Positions 36,983 through 47,712 are shown, counted from the first letter of the stretch. The stretch is 64,000 bases of DNA from Brenneria sp. hezel4-2-4 (GCF_013155275.1 NZ_JABJXS010000003.1:124001-188000); one strand, 5' to 3'. Notes: generated by a model not told the origin, from the letters alone. Numbers and translations: made by a program.

Positions 36983-38840
36983 ATTACTCGAAACGGCATT
37001 GCAGCGTCGGCTTCTGCGCCCATTGGATATTCAGTTCGCCAGAATGCTGGCAGACGATGACCACCCTCATTTACTGTTGGCCGCGGCCTGTCTGAGTGCT
37101 CAGTCAGGTGCCGGGAATGTTTGCCTGCCGCTGGATACGTTACAGTCTGCGCTGCTGTTTGATGGGCGCGATCGCGAACTGGCGCAGTTACTGTTGGCGG
37201 CCGCCGGTCAGCCGGATATCGCCGGCTGGCGACAACATTTACTCGGCTCCCCGGCGGTCGGCGATGGCAGCCGTCCGACGCCGCTGGTGTTACGGCGGGA
37301 AAAGCTCTATTTGCAGCGCAGCTGGCAGAGCGAAGGGCAGGTGGCGCGGTTTATTGCCCGTCAAGATCACCATTTCCCGGTCGATGAACCCGCTATCCGT
37401 GCGGTGCTTGATACGCTGTTCCCCGCTATCGGCAACGAGATTGACTGGCAGAAAGTTGCCGCCGCGGTGGCCTTGACCCGGCGCATCGCTATCATCTCTG
37501 GTGGCCCTGGCACCGGGAAGACCACCACGGTTGCCAAACTGCTGGCCGCTTTGATTCAGCTTAATACGGAGGGGGCGTTGCGTATTCAACTGGCTGCGCC
37601 GACGGGCAAAGCTGCCGCGCGTTTGACGGAGTCGCTGGGCGCGGCGTTGAATAACCTCTCGTTGAGCCAGGTTCATCGCGGTTGTTTTCCACAGGAAGCA
37701 ACAACGCTTCACCGCTTATTGGGGGCGGTGCCGGACAGCCAGCGTTTGCGTCATCATCAGGGGAACCCGCTGCATCTTGATGTGCTGGTGGTGGATGAAG
37801 CCTCGATGGTGGATCTGCCGATGATGGCTAACCTGATTGCCGCGCTGCCTGAGCAGGCAAGAGTTATCTTGCTGGGCGATCGCGATCAACTGGCGTCGGT
37901 CGAGGCGGGGGCGGTGCTGGGGGATATCTGTCGTTTTGCCGAAGCGGGGTATAGCAGCGCCAGAGCGCAACAGCTACAGCGGTTGACCGGTTGCCGGTTG
38001 GACGATAATGGAGCGGAAAGCCCGGCGAGCGTGGGAGACGGCATTTGTCTGCTGCGCAGGAGCTATCGCTTTGATCGGCATTCTGGTATTGGGCAACTGG
38101 CGCTGGCGGTAAATAACGGTGACGAGCGGCGTGTTCTTGCTGTTTTGAACGGTACGTTTACGGATATCGCCCGTCACCCGCTGGAGGAAACGGAAGATTA
38201 CCGACGGATGCTGGCTCAGGGGGTTGAAGGCTACCGTGATTATCTACAACTTCTTGCCTCCGGTGCCAGTCCGGAAGCGGTTCTGCTGGCTTTCCAGCGT
38301 TATCGTCAACTGTGTGCCCTGCGCGAGGGGCCATTTGGCGTCGCGGGGCTTAATCAGCGAATCGAACAGGCGTTGCATAAAACCGGGCTGATTCAGAGTA
38401 GCCGCAATCCACTCAATCGCTGGTATGTCGGCCGCCCGGTAATGATCGAACGTAATGATGCGGTGTTGGGATTATTTAATGGTGATATCGGTATTGCCAT
38501 GTTGAGTGAACATGCTGAACTGCGGGTCTATTTCCAGTTACCGAATGGAAAAACCAAGGCGGTGGCCCCCAGCCGTTTGCCGCCGCATGACACCGCTTAT
38601 GCCATGACGGTACATAAATCGCAAGGGTCGGAGTTTGAGCATACCGCACTGGTATTGCCGAATCAGTACCTGCCGGTGTTGACGCGGGAGCTGGTTTATA
38701 CCGCCATCACCCGGGCCCGTCAGCGCCTTTCGTTATATGGCGATACGAAGATTTTGTGTCGGGCGGTGAAAACGCCGACCCAGCGACACAGCGGGCTGGT
38801 GGAGCGAATAAACCTGATTGTATCCGGCGAGAATGATTAG
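36975..38840 (+). CDS. recD: Exodeoxyribonuclease V subunit alpha (RecD helicase)
   Basis: The 5'-3' helicase of RecBCD. I chose ATG 36975 with AGGA 8 nt upstream; an in-frame ATG at 36966 would add three residues. Walker A is SGGPGTGKTTT (K182), motif II DVLVVDEASMVDLPMM, and the C-terminal AMTVHKSQGSEF and YTAITRARQRL match UvrD/RecD signatures. The 621 residues compare with 608 in E. coli. Last gene of the operon. Confidence 0.95.
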   Translation: MLELLETALQRRLLRPLDIQFARMLADDDHPHLLLAAACLSAQSGAGNVCLPLDTLQSALLFDGRDRELAQLLLAAAGQPDIAGWRQHLLGSPAVGDGSRPTPLVLRREKLYLQRSWQSEGQVARFIARQDHHFPVDEPAIRAVLDTLFPAIGNEIDWQKVAAAVALTRRIAIISGGPGTGKTTTVAKLLAALIQLNTEGALRIQLAAPTGKAAARLTESLGAALNNLSLSQVHRGCFPQEATTLHRLLGAVPDSQRLRHHQGNPLHLDVLVVDEASMVDLPMMANLIAALPEQARVILLGDRDQLASVEAGAVLGDICRFAEAGYSSARAQQLQRLTGCRLDDNGAESPASVGDGICLLRRSYRFDRHSGIGQLALAVNNGDERRVLAVLNGTFTDIARHPLEETEDYRRMLAQGVEGYRDYLQLLASGASPEAVLLAFQRYRQLCALREGPFGVAGLNQRIEQALHKTGLIQSSRNPLNRWYVGRPVMIERNDAVLGLFNGDIGIAMLSEHAELRVYFQLPNGKTKAVAPSRLPPHDTAYAMTVHKSQGSEFEHTALVLPNQYLPVLTRELVYTAITRARQRLSLYGDTKILCRAVKTPTQRHSGLVERINLIVSGEND

Positions 38841-38846
38841 GCTTAT

Positions 38847-38907
<61 letters not shown>

Positions 38908-38957
38908 CAGCCTATCCGTGGGCTTCGTCGCGGCGGGGGTAATCCGGATAGCGTTTA

Positions 38958-39980
38958 TCAGGCGGATTCACGTTCAATCAGTGAAAAACCAATATCCACG
39001 ATGGGTTCCGTAACGTTTTTCCCCTCGATTTTTTCTGCCAGCATCGCGGCGGCGTCTTTACCTATTTTCCAGCGATCAATTCTGATTGTGGTGATCGAAG
39101 GCGTATTGTGCGACGCAAAATCAAGGTCGCCAAATCCAATCACCGCCAGTTTATCCGGCACGCTCAATCCTCTTACGCCGGCTTCCATAATGGCGCCTTG
39201 CGCCAGAGTATCGGAACTACAGATGATGGCATCGAATCTGCCGCCATCGGCAAGAAGATTGCTTAATCCGCGACGTCCCAGGGCTAAGGTCGCGGGTAAA
39301 GGGACTGATGTTTCGCTGATATGGCAGCCTGGCTGCGCTTGCATAATCTCATGAATTCCTTTCTTACGCTGTCCGGCTCGTCTGTCTTCTGTCCAGAGCA
39401 GGCCGAGTCGCAAGTAGCCTTTGATCAGTAAATACTGAGCGATGGCATTGCCTATTCTTTCATGAGAAAAACCGACCAGCATATCAAGCGGTGTCGGGGT
39501 CAGATCCCAGATTTCCACCACCGGAATACTGGCGTTGAGGATAATTTTCTTTAACTCCGAAGAGTGGTGAATTCCGGTGAGGACAATGCCGTCCGGACGA
39601 CGAGAAAGAATGGTCGCCACAATATCGGTTTCAGATTCGTGCGTGTATCCTGCGACACACAGCAACATGTGATAACCACGTACCGCAAGCTCGTCGCTAA
39701 TCGCCTGCACGGTATCAACGAACATGTTGTTATTTATCTGAGGGACGACGACAGCAATAAGCTTGCTGCGTTTGGACGCTAAACCACCCGCTAACATATT
39801 GGGTATATAGCCAGTGGCTCGAACGGCTTCCATCACTTTGCCTATGGTTTCCGGCCGGACAATTTGGGGATTGTTCAGCGCTCTGCTGACTGTCATTGGC
39901 GACAGTCCTGCCGCACGAGCCACGTCTTCCAGCGTCGGGGGGCGTTGCTGGCTATTGCCGGTATTTTTACCGCTTTTCAA
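38958..39980 (-). CDS. LacI-family transcriptional regulator of the talarate/galactarate cassette
   Basis: The 340-residue protein has an N-terminal LacI helix-turn-helix and hinge (TLEDVARAAGLSPMTVSRALNN, LAGGLASKRS) and a periplasmic-binding-protein-like sensor domain, closest in feel to the GntR gluconate type. The start is TTG at 39980, with GGGAG 7 nt upstream. It diverges from the dehydratase and transporter genes, and two matching palindromes lie between them, so it is very likely their repressor and autoregulated. The inducer (probably a hexarate or related acid) is inferred. Confidence 0.85.
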   Translation of the reverse strand: MKSGKNTGNSQQRPPTLEDVARAAGLSPMTVSRALNNPQIVRPETIGKVMEAVRATGYIPNMLAGGLASKRSKLIAVVVPQINNNMFVDTVQAISDELAVRGYHMLLCVAGYTHESETDIVATILSRRPDGIVLTGIHHSSELKKIILNASIPVVEIWDLTPTPLDMLVGFSHERIGNAIAQYLLIKGYLRLGLLWTEDRRAGQRKKGIHEIMQAQPGCHISETSVPLPATLALGRRGLSNLLADGGRFDAIICSSDTLAQGAIMEAGVRGLSVPDKLAVIGFGDLDFASHNTPSITTIRIDRWKIGKDAAAMLAEKIEGKNVTEPIVDIGFSLIERESA

Positions 39981-40163
39981 TCAAGGCTCCCTTTTGTAAG
40001 ACATCTGACCTCATGTCCGTCGGATTATCGTTGATGGTGCGCTTATTTTCCAGTCATCTATCCATTGAACAGAGACTTACCGTATCAGGATCACTCTCTT
40101 CGTCTGTCCCGTCATTTCCTGCTGAAGCTCGGAGGATAGGCTCTCTGAAAAAACATTTCTCTT

Positions 40164-40181
40164 AATGATTGCGCAAACATA
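40164..40181. promoter_or_regulatory. LacI-type operator O1 (imperfect copy)
   Basis: AATGATTGCGCAAACATA matches the perfect operator at 40285 at all but two positions. It lies 183 bp upstream of the regulator gene start, 121 bp from O2. Confidence 0.65.
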
Positions 40182-40284
40182 TTTTATTTTTTCATGGGCG
40201 ATTTTTTGTTTTTATCGATTATTTTGTGATCTATTTTGCAAGATTAAGCTCTTTTCATGGTCATGTCTTTATATCGGGTTTATT

Positions 40285-40302
40285 AATGATTGCGCAATCA
40301 TT
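40285..40302. promoter_or_regulatory. LacI-type operator O2 (perfect palindrome)
   Basis: AATGATTGCGCAATCATT is an exact 18-bp palindrome with a central CG step, as expected for a LacI-family dimer. It ends 16 bp before the dehydratase start, between promoter and ribosome site. Two sites 121 bp apart would allow repression by looping. Confidence 0.8.
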
Positions 40303-40318
40303 TTATTGGAGATGAAAG

Positions 40319-41515
40319 ATGACCATCAGTGCTAACTCAGATGCCGTAAGCTACGCCAACGTCACCAATGCCAGAACCGCTGCTGATTCAGGGGATCGGA
40401 TCGTATGGGTGAAAATCTCGTTGGCCTTTTTACCTCTGGCAACGCCCGTCAGCGATGCAAAAGTGCTTACTGGCCGACAAAAGCCGCTCACCGAAGTCGC
40501 GATTATTTTTGCTGAAATTCGCAGTCGGGATGGTTTTGAAGGGGTGGGGTTCAGTTACTCAAAACGTGCCGGAGGGCAAGGTATCTATGCCCATGCCAAA
40601 GAAATCGCTGATAACCTGATTGGCGAAGATCCCAGCGATATTGACAAAATCTATACCAAACTGCTGTGGGCCGGGGCCTCTGTCGGACGTAGCGGCATGG
40701 CTGTGCAGGCTATTTCGCCAATCGATATTGCGCTGTGGGATATGAAATCCAAACGCGCCGGTTTGCCGCTGGCGAAACTGCTGGGATCGCATCGTGATTC
40801 CGTGCAGTGCTATAACACCTCCGGCGGGTTCCTGCATACGCCGCTGGAGCAGGTTTTAAAAAATGTGGTTATTTCACGTGAAAGCGGCATTGGCGGAATA
40901 AAACTGAAGGTGGGGCAGCCCAACACTGAAGAAGACATTCGCCGCCTCACTGCGGTGCGTGAGGCCTTGGGGGATGAATTCCCGCTGATGGTGGATGCCA
41001 ATCAACAATGGGATCGTGAAACGGCAATTCGCATGGGGCGCAAGATGGAAGCATTCAATCTTGTCTGGATTGAAGAACCTCTTGATGCCTACGATGTGGA
41101 AGGGCACGCCGCACTGACTTCAGCCCTTGATACACCTATCGCAACCGGTGAGATGTTGACCAGTTTTCGGGAGCATGAACAGCTGATCCTCGGCAACGCC
41201 AGCGATTTTGTACAGCCCGATGCCCCGCGTGTTGGCGGGATTTCGCCTTTTTTGAAAATCATGGATCTGGCTGCGAAGCATGGTCGTAAACTGGCCCCCC
41301 ATTTTGCGATGGAAGTCCATTTGCATTTGGCTGCCGCCTATCCTATCGAACCCTGGCTTGAACATTTCGAATGGCTAAACCCGCTCTTTAACGAACAGCT
41401 TGAGCTGCGTGACGGCCGTATGTGGGTTTCTGAACGCCTTGGGCTTGGATTTACCCTCAGTGAACAAGCTCGAAAATGGACCACGCTGGCTTGCGAGTTT
41501 GGTAAACGTCCCTGA
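40319..41515 (+). CDS. L-talarate/galactarate dehydratase (enolase superfamily)
   Basis: Dehydrates the hexarates L-talarate and galactarate to a keto-deoxy acid. The 398 residues follow Salmonella TalrD/GalrD closely, as far as I recall that sequence. The base pair K195-x-K197 (GIKLKVGQ) and H328 (LAPHFAMEVH) are present, with metal ligands in MVDANQQW, WIEEPL and ATGEM. A GGAGATGAAAG site precedes the ATG. It is followed by an MFS transporter and faces a LacI regulator. No gene for the later steps (aldolase, reductase, kinase) lies here, so the product must enter a pathway encoded elsewhere. Confidence 0.92.
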   Translation: MTISANSDAVSYANVTNARTAADSGDRIVWVKISLAFLPLATPVSDAKVLTGRQKPLTEVAIIFAEIRSRDGFEGVGFSYSKRAGGQGIYAHAKEIADNLIGEDPSDIDKIYTKLLWAGASVGRSGMAVQAISPIDIALWDMKSKRAGLPLAKLLGSHRDSVQCYNTSGGFLHTPLEQVLKNVVISRESGIGGIKLKVGQPNTEEDIRRLTAVREALGDEFPLMVDANQQWDRETAIRMGRKMEAFNLVWIEEPLDAYDVEGHAALTSALDTPIATGEMLTSFREHEQLILGNASDFVQPDAPRVGGISPFLKIMDLAAKHGRKLAPHFAMEVHLHLAAAYPIEPWLEHFEWLNPLFNEQLELRDGRMWVSERLGLGFTLSEQARKWTTLACEFGKRP

Positions 41516-41614
41516 TGAACGCCGTGACTGATCTTTATGCCATCAGTCACGGTTTTTATCTGTATCCCTACAAATCCAATTAAATGCAACCCTTATTAAC
41601 AGGAGTTGTCTGTC

Positions 41615-42928
41615 ATGAATACATTAAAAAAGCGGACGAATGTCCGGTATGTAATTCTATTATTTCTTTTTCTGGCAACTGTTTTTAATTATGCAGACCG
41701 GGCGACGCTTTCAGTTGTTGCTCCATTTATGAGTAAGGAGTTAGGTTTTGATCCGGAAGTCATGGGGCTGGCTTTTTCCGCTTTTGGCATTTCCTACGTT
41801 ATTATGCAAATTCCAGGGGGATTATTACTGGATAAATTTGGATCGCGCTTAGTGTATGGTTGCGCGTTAATCGCCTGGTCCATTGTCACGATGTTTCAGG
41901 GAACCATTTATCTTTTTGCATCCCCGCTTATCGTTTTGATTATACTGCGGTTAATGATGGGGGCTATCGAGGCTCCGGCGTTCCCGGCCAATAGTCGCCT
42001 TAGCGTACAATGGTTTCCCAATAACGAAAGGGGATTCGTTACCTCTGTTTATCAAGCTGCACAATATATTTCTTTAGGTATCGTTACGCCATTGATGACG
42101 GTTATTTTACATAACCTGAGCTGGCACTATGTATTTTATTATATTGGCGCTATCGGGGTTGTATTGGGCGGCTTTTGGTTTATCTACGTTCAGGAACCCT
42201 TCAGGCATAAACGCATTAATCAGGAGGAAATGGACTATATTCGTTCTGGCGGCGGAGAACCTCATTTAGGCAGCAGTGCTAAGAAAAACAAAATCAGTTT
42301 CTCACAAATTAAAGTGGTTTGCGTTAATCGCATGATGATTGGCGTTTATATCGGCCAGTTTTGTGTTACTTCAATAACCTGGTTTTTTCTTACCTGGTTT
42401 CCGACTTATTTATATCAGGCGAAAGGGATGTCGATACTGAAAGTCGGTCTGGTGGCCTCTGTGCCCGCTATCGCCGGATTTATTGGCGGACTCATGGGCG
42501 GTGTTTTTTCAGATTATCTGCTTCGGCGCGGCTATAGTCTGACAATATCACGCAAACTCCCGATTATCTGCGGCATGTTGCTCTCTTGCTCTATCGTCGC
42601 CGCTAATTACACCGGGTCGGAGGTGGTGGTTATTGCGGCAATGAGCCTGGCTTTCTTTGCCAAAGGTTTCGGCAATCTGGGGTGGTGTGTATTAAGCGAC
42701 ACCTCACCTAAAGAAATTCTGGGAATAGCCGGCGGGGTTTTTAACATGTGCGGCAATCTGGCCAGCATCGTTACGCCGTTAGTGATTGGCTTTATTTTGT
42801 CCGCCACTCAATCGTTTGATTATGCCATTTTGTATGTGGGATCGATGGGCGTAATTGGGCTTATTTCTTATGTATTTATCGTCGGGCCATTGGAGCGTAT
42901 CCGGATTGAGCCTCCCTGGGGGGAATAA
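41615..42928 (+). CDS. MFS transporter, anion:cation symporter family (hexarate uptake)
   Basis: I chose ATG 41615 (AGGAG 9 nt upstream) over a TTG at 41606, giving 437 residues. It has 12 hydrophobic segments and the ACS-family opening (VRYVILLFLFLATVFNYADRA), shared with GudP/GarP/DgoT sugar-acid importers. The central loop is polar (GGGEPHLGSSAKKNK). It lies 100 bp after the talarate/galactarate dehydratase, so it probably imports that substrate by proton symport. A strong terminator follows. Confidence 0.87.
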   Translation: MNTLKKRTNVRYVILLFLFLATVFNYADRATLSVVAPFMSKELGFDPEVMGLAFSAFGISYVIMQIPGGLLLDKFGSRLVYGCALIAWSIVTMFQGTIYLFASPLIVLIILRLMMGAIEAPAFPANSRLSVQWFPNNERGFVTSVYQAAQYISLGIVTPLMTVILHNLSWHYVFYYIGAIGVVLGGFWFIYVQEPFRHKRINQEEMDYIRSGGGEPHLGSSAKKNKISFSQIKVVCVNRMMIGVYIGQFCVTSITWFFLTWFPTYLYQAKGMSILKVGLVASVPAIAGFIGGLMGGVFSDYLLRRGYSLTISRKLPIICGMLLSCSIVAANYTGSEVVVIAAMSLAFFAKGFGNLGWCVLSDTSPKEILGIAGGVFNMCGNLASIVTPLVIGFILSATQSFDYAILYVGSMGVIGLISYVFIVGPLERIRIEPPWGE

Positions 42929-42960
42929 CGCAGATATTGGGTAAATTGGCTACACTTTTT

Positions 42961-43004
42961 GCTGTTCCGGAATATTTAACCCCTTCCCGGAACAGCATTT
43001 TTTT
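42961..43004 (+). terminator. Intrinsic terminator after the MFS gene
   Basis: GCTGTTCCGG (42961-42970) pairs with CCGGAACAGC (42987-42996), followed by A and seven T. It closes the dehydratase-transporter operon. Confidence 0.85.
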
Positions 43005-43081
43005 ATATTGTCGAAAGTAGACTTACCCTATCGTAATAGCCAGGCCGCTACGTATTCCGACCGTTCTCGCATCGCCAGGGC

Positions 43082-44410
43082 TCAGGCCAGATCCAGAACC
43101 AGGATTTTTGAACGGCGATGATAGTTGTACAGCTCCTGCTTTCTCTTCGGCAGCATTTCCACTTCAGCGAGTAAAAATCCGCGCTCCTGGAACCAGTGGA
43201 TACTGTGGGTGGTCAGGACGAACAGTTTTTTCAGTCCTTGCTGGCGAGCCTGGGCCGCGATTCGCTGTAGCAGCATGTCGCCGCGCGAGGAGCTACGATA
43301 GTCCGGATGCACCGCGACGCAGGCCATCTCACCGATGTTCTCTTCCGGGAAAGGATAAAGCGCCGCGCAGGCAATGGTCAGATTATCCCGCACCACCACG
43401 GTAAACTTATCGATTTCCATTTCCAACTGTTCACGGGAACGCCTGACCAGAATGCCCTGCTGTTCCAGCGGGCGGATCAGCTCCAGAATGCCGCCGATGT
43501 CGTTAATCGTCGCCCTGCGTACCTGTTCGGCGCTTTCCATTACGATTTGCGTGCCAATCCCGTCGCGGGAGAACAGTTCCTGAAGCAGCGCGCCATCATC
43601 CTGATAGCTGATCAAATGGCTGCGGCGTACGCCGCTGCGGCAGGCTTTCACCGCTCCGCGCAGGAATCTGACCGTACCGGATTGGTAATCGCCCTGTTCT
43701 TCCAGCGTTTCGATGCGCCGTTGGGCGTCGTCCGGAAACAGCTCGGAAATGATGTTGCCTTCTTCGTTGATCACGCCCTGTGAAGAGCAGAAACCGATCA
43801 TTTTCTCGGCTTTCAGCTTGATCGCCAACTGGGTGGCGACTTCTTCCGAGGTCAGGTTGAAGCTTTCCCCGGTGACGGAAACCGCGACCGGCCCCAGCAG
43901 GACAATCGCGCCGCTATTCAACTGGCGGTGCAAGGCTTCTTCGTCGATACGACGAATGCGTCCGCTGTGGCAGTAGTCCACGCCGTCATCCACGCCAAGC
44001 GGCTGGGCGATAATAAAGTTGCCGCTGACGACGTTGATGTGCGCGCCCTGTAGCGGCGTATTATTCAAACTCATCGACAACCGGGCGGTGATATCCAACT
44101 GCAACATCCCGGCGGCTTGTTTAACCAGCTCCAGCGTGGTTCTGTCCGTGATGCGGATATTTTTGTGGTAATGCGGCTCGTAGTGATGGGTGGTCAGGTT
44201 GCTGTCAATCTGCGGGCGGGCGCCATAAACCACCACCAGCTTAATCCCCAGGCTGTGCAGCAGCCCGATATCGTTAATGATGCTGGCGAAGTTTTCATGC
44301 TCAATGGCTTCGCCGCCCAGCATGATGACAAAGGTTTTGCCGCGATGGGCATTGATATAGGGAACCGAGTGGCGGAAGCCTTCCACCAGTTCTGTACTAC
44401 GCTCCTTCAC
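43082..44410 (-). CDS. argA: N-acetylglutamate synthase
   Basis: Makes N-acetylglutamate, the first step of arginine synthesis. It has an N-terminal amino-acid-kinase-like domain (about 20-280; [28 protein letters not shown]) that binds arginine, and a C-terminal GNAT domain ([22 protein letters not shown]). The 442 residues match E. coli (443). The start is GTG with AGGAG upstream. Two ARG boxes lie just upstream, so ArgR repression is expected in addition to feedback inhibition. Confidence 0.96.
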   Translation of the reverse strand: MKERSTELVEGFRHSVPYINAHRGKTFVIMLGGEAIEHENFASIINDIGLLHSLGIKLVVVYGARPQIDSNLTTHHYEPHYHKNIRITDRTTLELVKQAAGMLQLDITARLSMSLNNTPLQGAHINVVSGNFIIAQPLGVDDGVDYCHSGRIRRIDEEALHRQLNSGAIVLLGPVAVSVTGESFNLTSEEVATQLAIKLKAEKMIGFCSSQGVINEEGNIISELFPDDAQRRIETLEEQGDYQSGTVRFLRGAVKACRSGVRRSHLISYQDDGALLQELFSRDGIGTQIVMESAEQVRRATINDIGGILELIRPLEQQGILVRRSREQLEMEIDKFTVVVRDNLTIACAALYPFPEENIGEMACVAVHPDYRSSSRGDMLLQRIAAQARQQGLKKLFVLTTHSIHWFQERGFLLAEVEMLPKRKQELYNYHRRSKILVLDLA

Positions 44411-44421
44411 TGGGACTCCTG

Positions 44422-44460
44422 TTTGAATTTTTATTCGTAATTTTTGTATTTTTATTCTTT
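44422..44460 (-). promoter_or_regulatory. Tandem ARG boxes (ArgR operator) of argA
   Basis: TTTGAATTTTTATTCGTA (44422-44439) and TTTGTATTTTTATTCTTT (44443-44460) fit the ArgR consensus wnTGAATwwwwATTCAnw. They are separated by 3 bp, the spacing used by the ArgR hexamer. They begin 12 bp upstream of the GTG start. Confidence 0.85.
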
Positions 44461-44669
44461 ATGGGGAAAAACGCAAGGGGTAAGTCATCGCTGAAAGACC
44501 GGAAGGGTAAATTAAGAATTTATCCCTTTTGTGCCTGAAAGATACCGTCGGTAAAGCATAAAAATGATTTTTGCATGACACGGGAGAGGAGATTGGTTAA
44601 AGTTTTTGAAAATTTTCTTATCCCTACGCTCAGTGCCTGGCAATAACACAGTAATCAGACCGGAGTTGC

Positions 44670-45911
44670 ATGTCTCATTCGAATCACAATCTGACTCGGC
44701 GGCGCCTGTTACAAAGCGCTGCGGCAACCTGGCTGTTAAGCGTGAGCGGTGTCGGGATGGCCGCGGTCGCGCAGGTGATTGCCGTGCGCGTCTGGCCTTC
44801 TTCTTCTTATACCCGCGTCACGCTGGAATCAAATCATTCGCTTAAGTACAAGCAGTTCACCCTTAGCAATCCGGATCGCATCGTGGTGGACATTGAAAAT
44901 ATCCACCTTAATAACGTCCTGAAGAATATTTCCAGTCAGTTTCAGCAAAACGATCCGCTGATTAAAAATGCCAGAATCGGCCAGTTTGATAAAAATACGG
45001 TGCGTTTGGTGTTGGAATTAAAGCAGGGAACGGATGCCAAGCTGTTTACGCTGAGCCCGGTCGCGGAATTCAAACACCGTCTGGTGATGGATCTCTATCC
45101 GCTGCCAGGACGTTATGACAACGAAGACGACCCGTTGCTGGCGCTGTTGGAGGATTACAATAAGGGCGATCTGGAGCGCACGCTGCCGGCGGAGGCGCCG
45201 CAAGCCGGGAAAGCCGGGCGCGATCGTCCGCTGGTCATTATGCTTGATCCCGGCCACGGCGGTGAAGATCCCGGCGCGATTGGTAAAAACAAAACGCGCG
45301 AGAAAGATATTGTGTTGCAGATAGCCCGCCGCCTGCGCGCCTTGATCGATCGTGAACCCAATATGAAAGCGTATATGACCCGCAATGAAGATGTATTTAT
45401 CCCGTTGCGCGTGCGAGTGGCGAAAGCGCGCAAGCAGCGGGCCGACCTGTTTATCTCTATTCATGCGGATGCGTTTACCAATCGCGCGGCAAGGGGATCG
45501 TCGGTATTCGCGCTGTCCAAAAAAGGCGCGACCAGCACCGCGGCAAGCTTTCTGGCGCAGACGCAGAACGAATCGGATTTAATCGGCGGGGTGAGCATGA
45601 GCGGCGATCGCTATCTCGACCATACCATGTTTGATCTGGTGCAGACCGTTACCATTAACGACAGTCTGAAGTTCGGCAAGGAAATATTGACCCGGCTGGG
45701 CAAGGTGAATCGTCTGCATAAAAATAGCGTCGATCAGGCCGGGTTTGCGGTGCTGAAAGCCCCTGATATCCCCTCTGTTCTGGTGGAAACGGCATTTATC
45801 AGTAATCTGGAAGAAGAACGCAAATTACGCACCAGTCAGTTCCAGCAACAGATAGCCGAATCTATTCTTACCGGTATCAAGGCCTATTTTGCCGCGCATT
45901 CGGGGCGCTAA
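44670..45911 (+). CDS. amiC: N-acetylmuramoyl-L-alanine amidase AmiC
   Basis: A periplasmic zinc amidase that cleaves septal peptidoglycan for daughter-cell separation. The N-terminus is a twin-arginine signal ([18 protein letters not shown]), as known for AmiC. An AMIN domain (about 35-140) directs it to the septum. The Amidase_3 domain has zinc ligands in [21 protein letters not shown] and SIHADA, and catalytic Glu in VLVETAFIS. Length 413 (E. coli 417). Divergent from argA, as in E. coli. Confidence 0.95.
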   Translation: MSHSNHNLTRRRLLQSAAATWLLSVSGVGMAAVAQVIAVRVWPSSSYTRVTLESNHSLKYKQFTLSNPDRIVVDIENIHLNNVLKNISSQFQQNDPLIKNARIGQFDKNTVRLVLELKQGTDAKLFTLSPVAEFKHRLVMDLYPLPGRYDNEDDPLLALLEDYNKGDLERTLPAEAPQAGKAGRDRPLVIMLDPGHGGEDPGAIGKNKTREKDIVLQIARRLRALIDREPNMKAYMTRNEDVFIPLRVRVAKARKQRADLFISIHADAFTNRAARGSSVFALSKKGATSTAASFLAQTQNESDLIGGVSMSGDRYLDHTMFDLVQTVTINDSLKFGKEILTRLGKVNRLHKNSVDQAGFAVLKAPDIPSVLVETAFISNLEEERKLRTSQFQQQIAESILTGIKAYFAAHSGR

Positions 45912-45980
45912 CTAAGGCAGGGAGACAGGGGCGTTGGCTGTAGCAAATGAATGTTGATCGGAATGGGGTATCTCAGAAAG

Positions 45981-46004
45981 CAAAAAACACCCGTTAAGGG
46001 TGTT
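45981..46004 (-). terminator. Intrinsic terminator of the tRNA-fMet transcript
   Basis: AACACCC (45986-45992) pairs with GGGTGTT (45998-46004). Read on the minus strand it is followed by a T-run, 19 bp beyond the second tRNA. Confidence 0.85.
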
Positions 46005-46022
46005 CAGCTATTGATTATCAAT

Positions 46023-46099
<77 letters not shown>

Positions 46100-46145
46100 T
46101 CCGTCTTGATATCGTACTTCTTTTGATGGTTTACACACATCAAAT

Positions 46146-46222
<77 letters not shown>

Positions 46223-46488
46223 TCCGTGGATGCGCACTATACTCCCCATGAACTTCTATGCAACCTATTTCTGTAAAAAATACGGGATAACCCGCACGGG
46301 TGCTGAATTTACCACCCAATAGATTGTTTTTTATACACAATGTCATGGGGTTTCATGTGGATAAACGACGTTCGCCGTCCTGAATGGCATGGCTGTGCTA
46401 TTTTTTATCCGGGGTCGTTTCTTTCTATATAGGTGTTTGTTATCGTTCGACGGTGAATCCGTCGATGTCAAAAGAGAGCGCAACGAAG

Positions 46489-47661
46489 ATGAAAGGATGT
46501 TGGGGAAAATATGTGCTGACCGGCGTGGTGATCGCCATTTTGGCTGGGTGTCAGTCCAGGCCGACCGATCGGGGCCAGCAGTATAAAGACGGACACCTCA
46601 ATCAGCCTCTGGAACTGGTGAATGAGCCGAGCGCCAAGGGGAAACCGGTCAATGCGCGCGACTTTGTCACCCAGGTCTCTGAAATCAGGGCGGCATCTCC
46701 GGGGCTGTACTCCCGCAACACCAATACCTTTCAGGCGATAGAAAACTGGATGATGTCCGGCGCCGATACCCGCGAGCTAAGCAAATTCGGGTTGAGCGCC
46801 TGGCAGATGGAAGGCGTGGATAACTTCGGCAACGTCCAATTCACCGGTTATTACACGCCGGTGCTGCAAGCCCGCTATACCCGTCAGGGAGAGTTTCGCC
46901 ATCCGCTCTACGCCATGCCGTCACGGGGCAAGAAAAACCGCCGCCTGCCGGATCGCGCCGCTATCTATTCCGGGGCGTTGGATGACAGCCTGATTCTGGC
47001 CTGGTCGAATTCACTGGTGGATAACTTTATGATGGAGGTGCAGGGCAGCGCCTACATCGATTTTGGCGACGGTCGCCCGCTGACTTTCTTTGGTTATGCC
47101 GGTAAAAACGGTCATGCCTATCGCAGTATCGGTAAGGTGCTGATCGACCGTGGCGAGGTGGCGCGTGAAGAGATGTCTATGCAGGCTATCCGCAAGTGGG
47201 CGGAACAGCGCAGCGAATATGAAGTGCGGGAGTTGCTGGAACAGAACCCGTCTTTTGTATTCTTTAAACCGATGATGTCCGCGCCAGTCAAAGGCGCCAG
47301 CGCGGTGCCGCTGGTGGCTAAAGCGTCCGTGGCGTCGGATCGTTCGCTGATCCCGCCGGGTACGGCACTGCTGGCGGAGGTGCCTTTGCTGGATAATGAA
47401 GGGAAATTCACCGGTAAGTATGAAATGCGCGTGATGATTGCGCTGGATGTCGGCGGCGCGATTAAAGGCCAGCACTTCGATATTTATCAGGGCATCGGGC
47501 ATGAGGCGGGTCATGCGGCGGGGTTCTATAACCACTATGGGCGGGTATGGGTACTGAAAAACACCCAAAGTGATAATACGTTGTTCAGTGCTTCTCAGGG
47601 CAATCCGGCAATGAAGACCCCTGGTTCAGGCTCGTTGTTGGTTAATAATCCACTGAATTAA
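46489..47661 (+). CDS. mltA: Membrane-bound lytic murein transglycosylase A
   Basis: An outer-membrane lipoprotein that cleaves peptidoglycan glycan strands. ATG 46489 gives signal MKGCWGKYVLTGVVIAI and lipobox LAGC (C21); the frame extends 35 codons further up without support. The double-psi beta-barrel end DVGGAIKGQHFDIYQG... HYGRVWVLK carries the catalytic-Asp region. The C-terminus is about 20 residues longer than E. coli MltA and is Ser/Asn-rich. Confidence 0.94.
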   Translation: MKGCWGKYVLTGVVIAILAGCQSRPTDRGQQYKDGHLNQPLELVNEPSAKGKPVNARDFVTQVSEIRAASPGLYSRNTNTFQAIENWMMSGADTRELSKFGLSAWQMEGVDNFGNVQFTGYYTPVLQARYTRQGEFRHPLYAMPSRGKKNRRLPDRAAIYSGALDDSLILAWSNSLVDNFMMEVQGSAYIDFGDGRPLTFFGYAGKNGHAYRSIGKVLIDRGEVAREEMSMQAIRKWAEQRSEYEVRELLEQNPSFVFFKPMMSAPVKGASAVPLVAKASVASDRSLIPPGTALLAEVPLLDNEGKFTGKYEMRVMIALDVGGAIKGQHFDIYQGIGHEAGHAAGFYNHYGRVWVLKNTQSDNTLFSASQGNPAMKTPGSGSLLVNNPLN

Positions 47662-47681
47662 TTCGTGTTCCACAGGTTGAA

Positions 47682-47712
47682 ATACGCATAAGCAATTTCG
47701 AATTACGCATAA
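47682..47712. promoter_or_regulatory. Paired direct repeats upstream of the molybdoenzyme gene
   Basis: ATACGCATAA (47682-47691) and TTACGCATAA (47703-47712) are 21 bp apart, two helical turns, on one face of the DNA. They lie 82-112 bp before the molybdoenzyme start. They could be activator half-sites; the protein is unknown. Confidence 0.35.
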
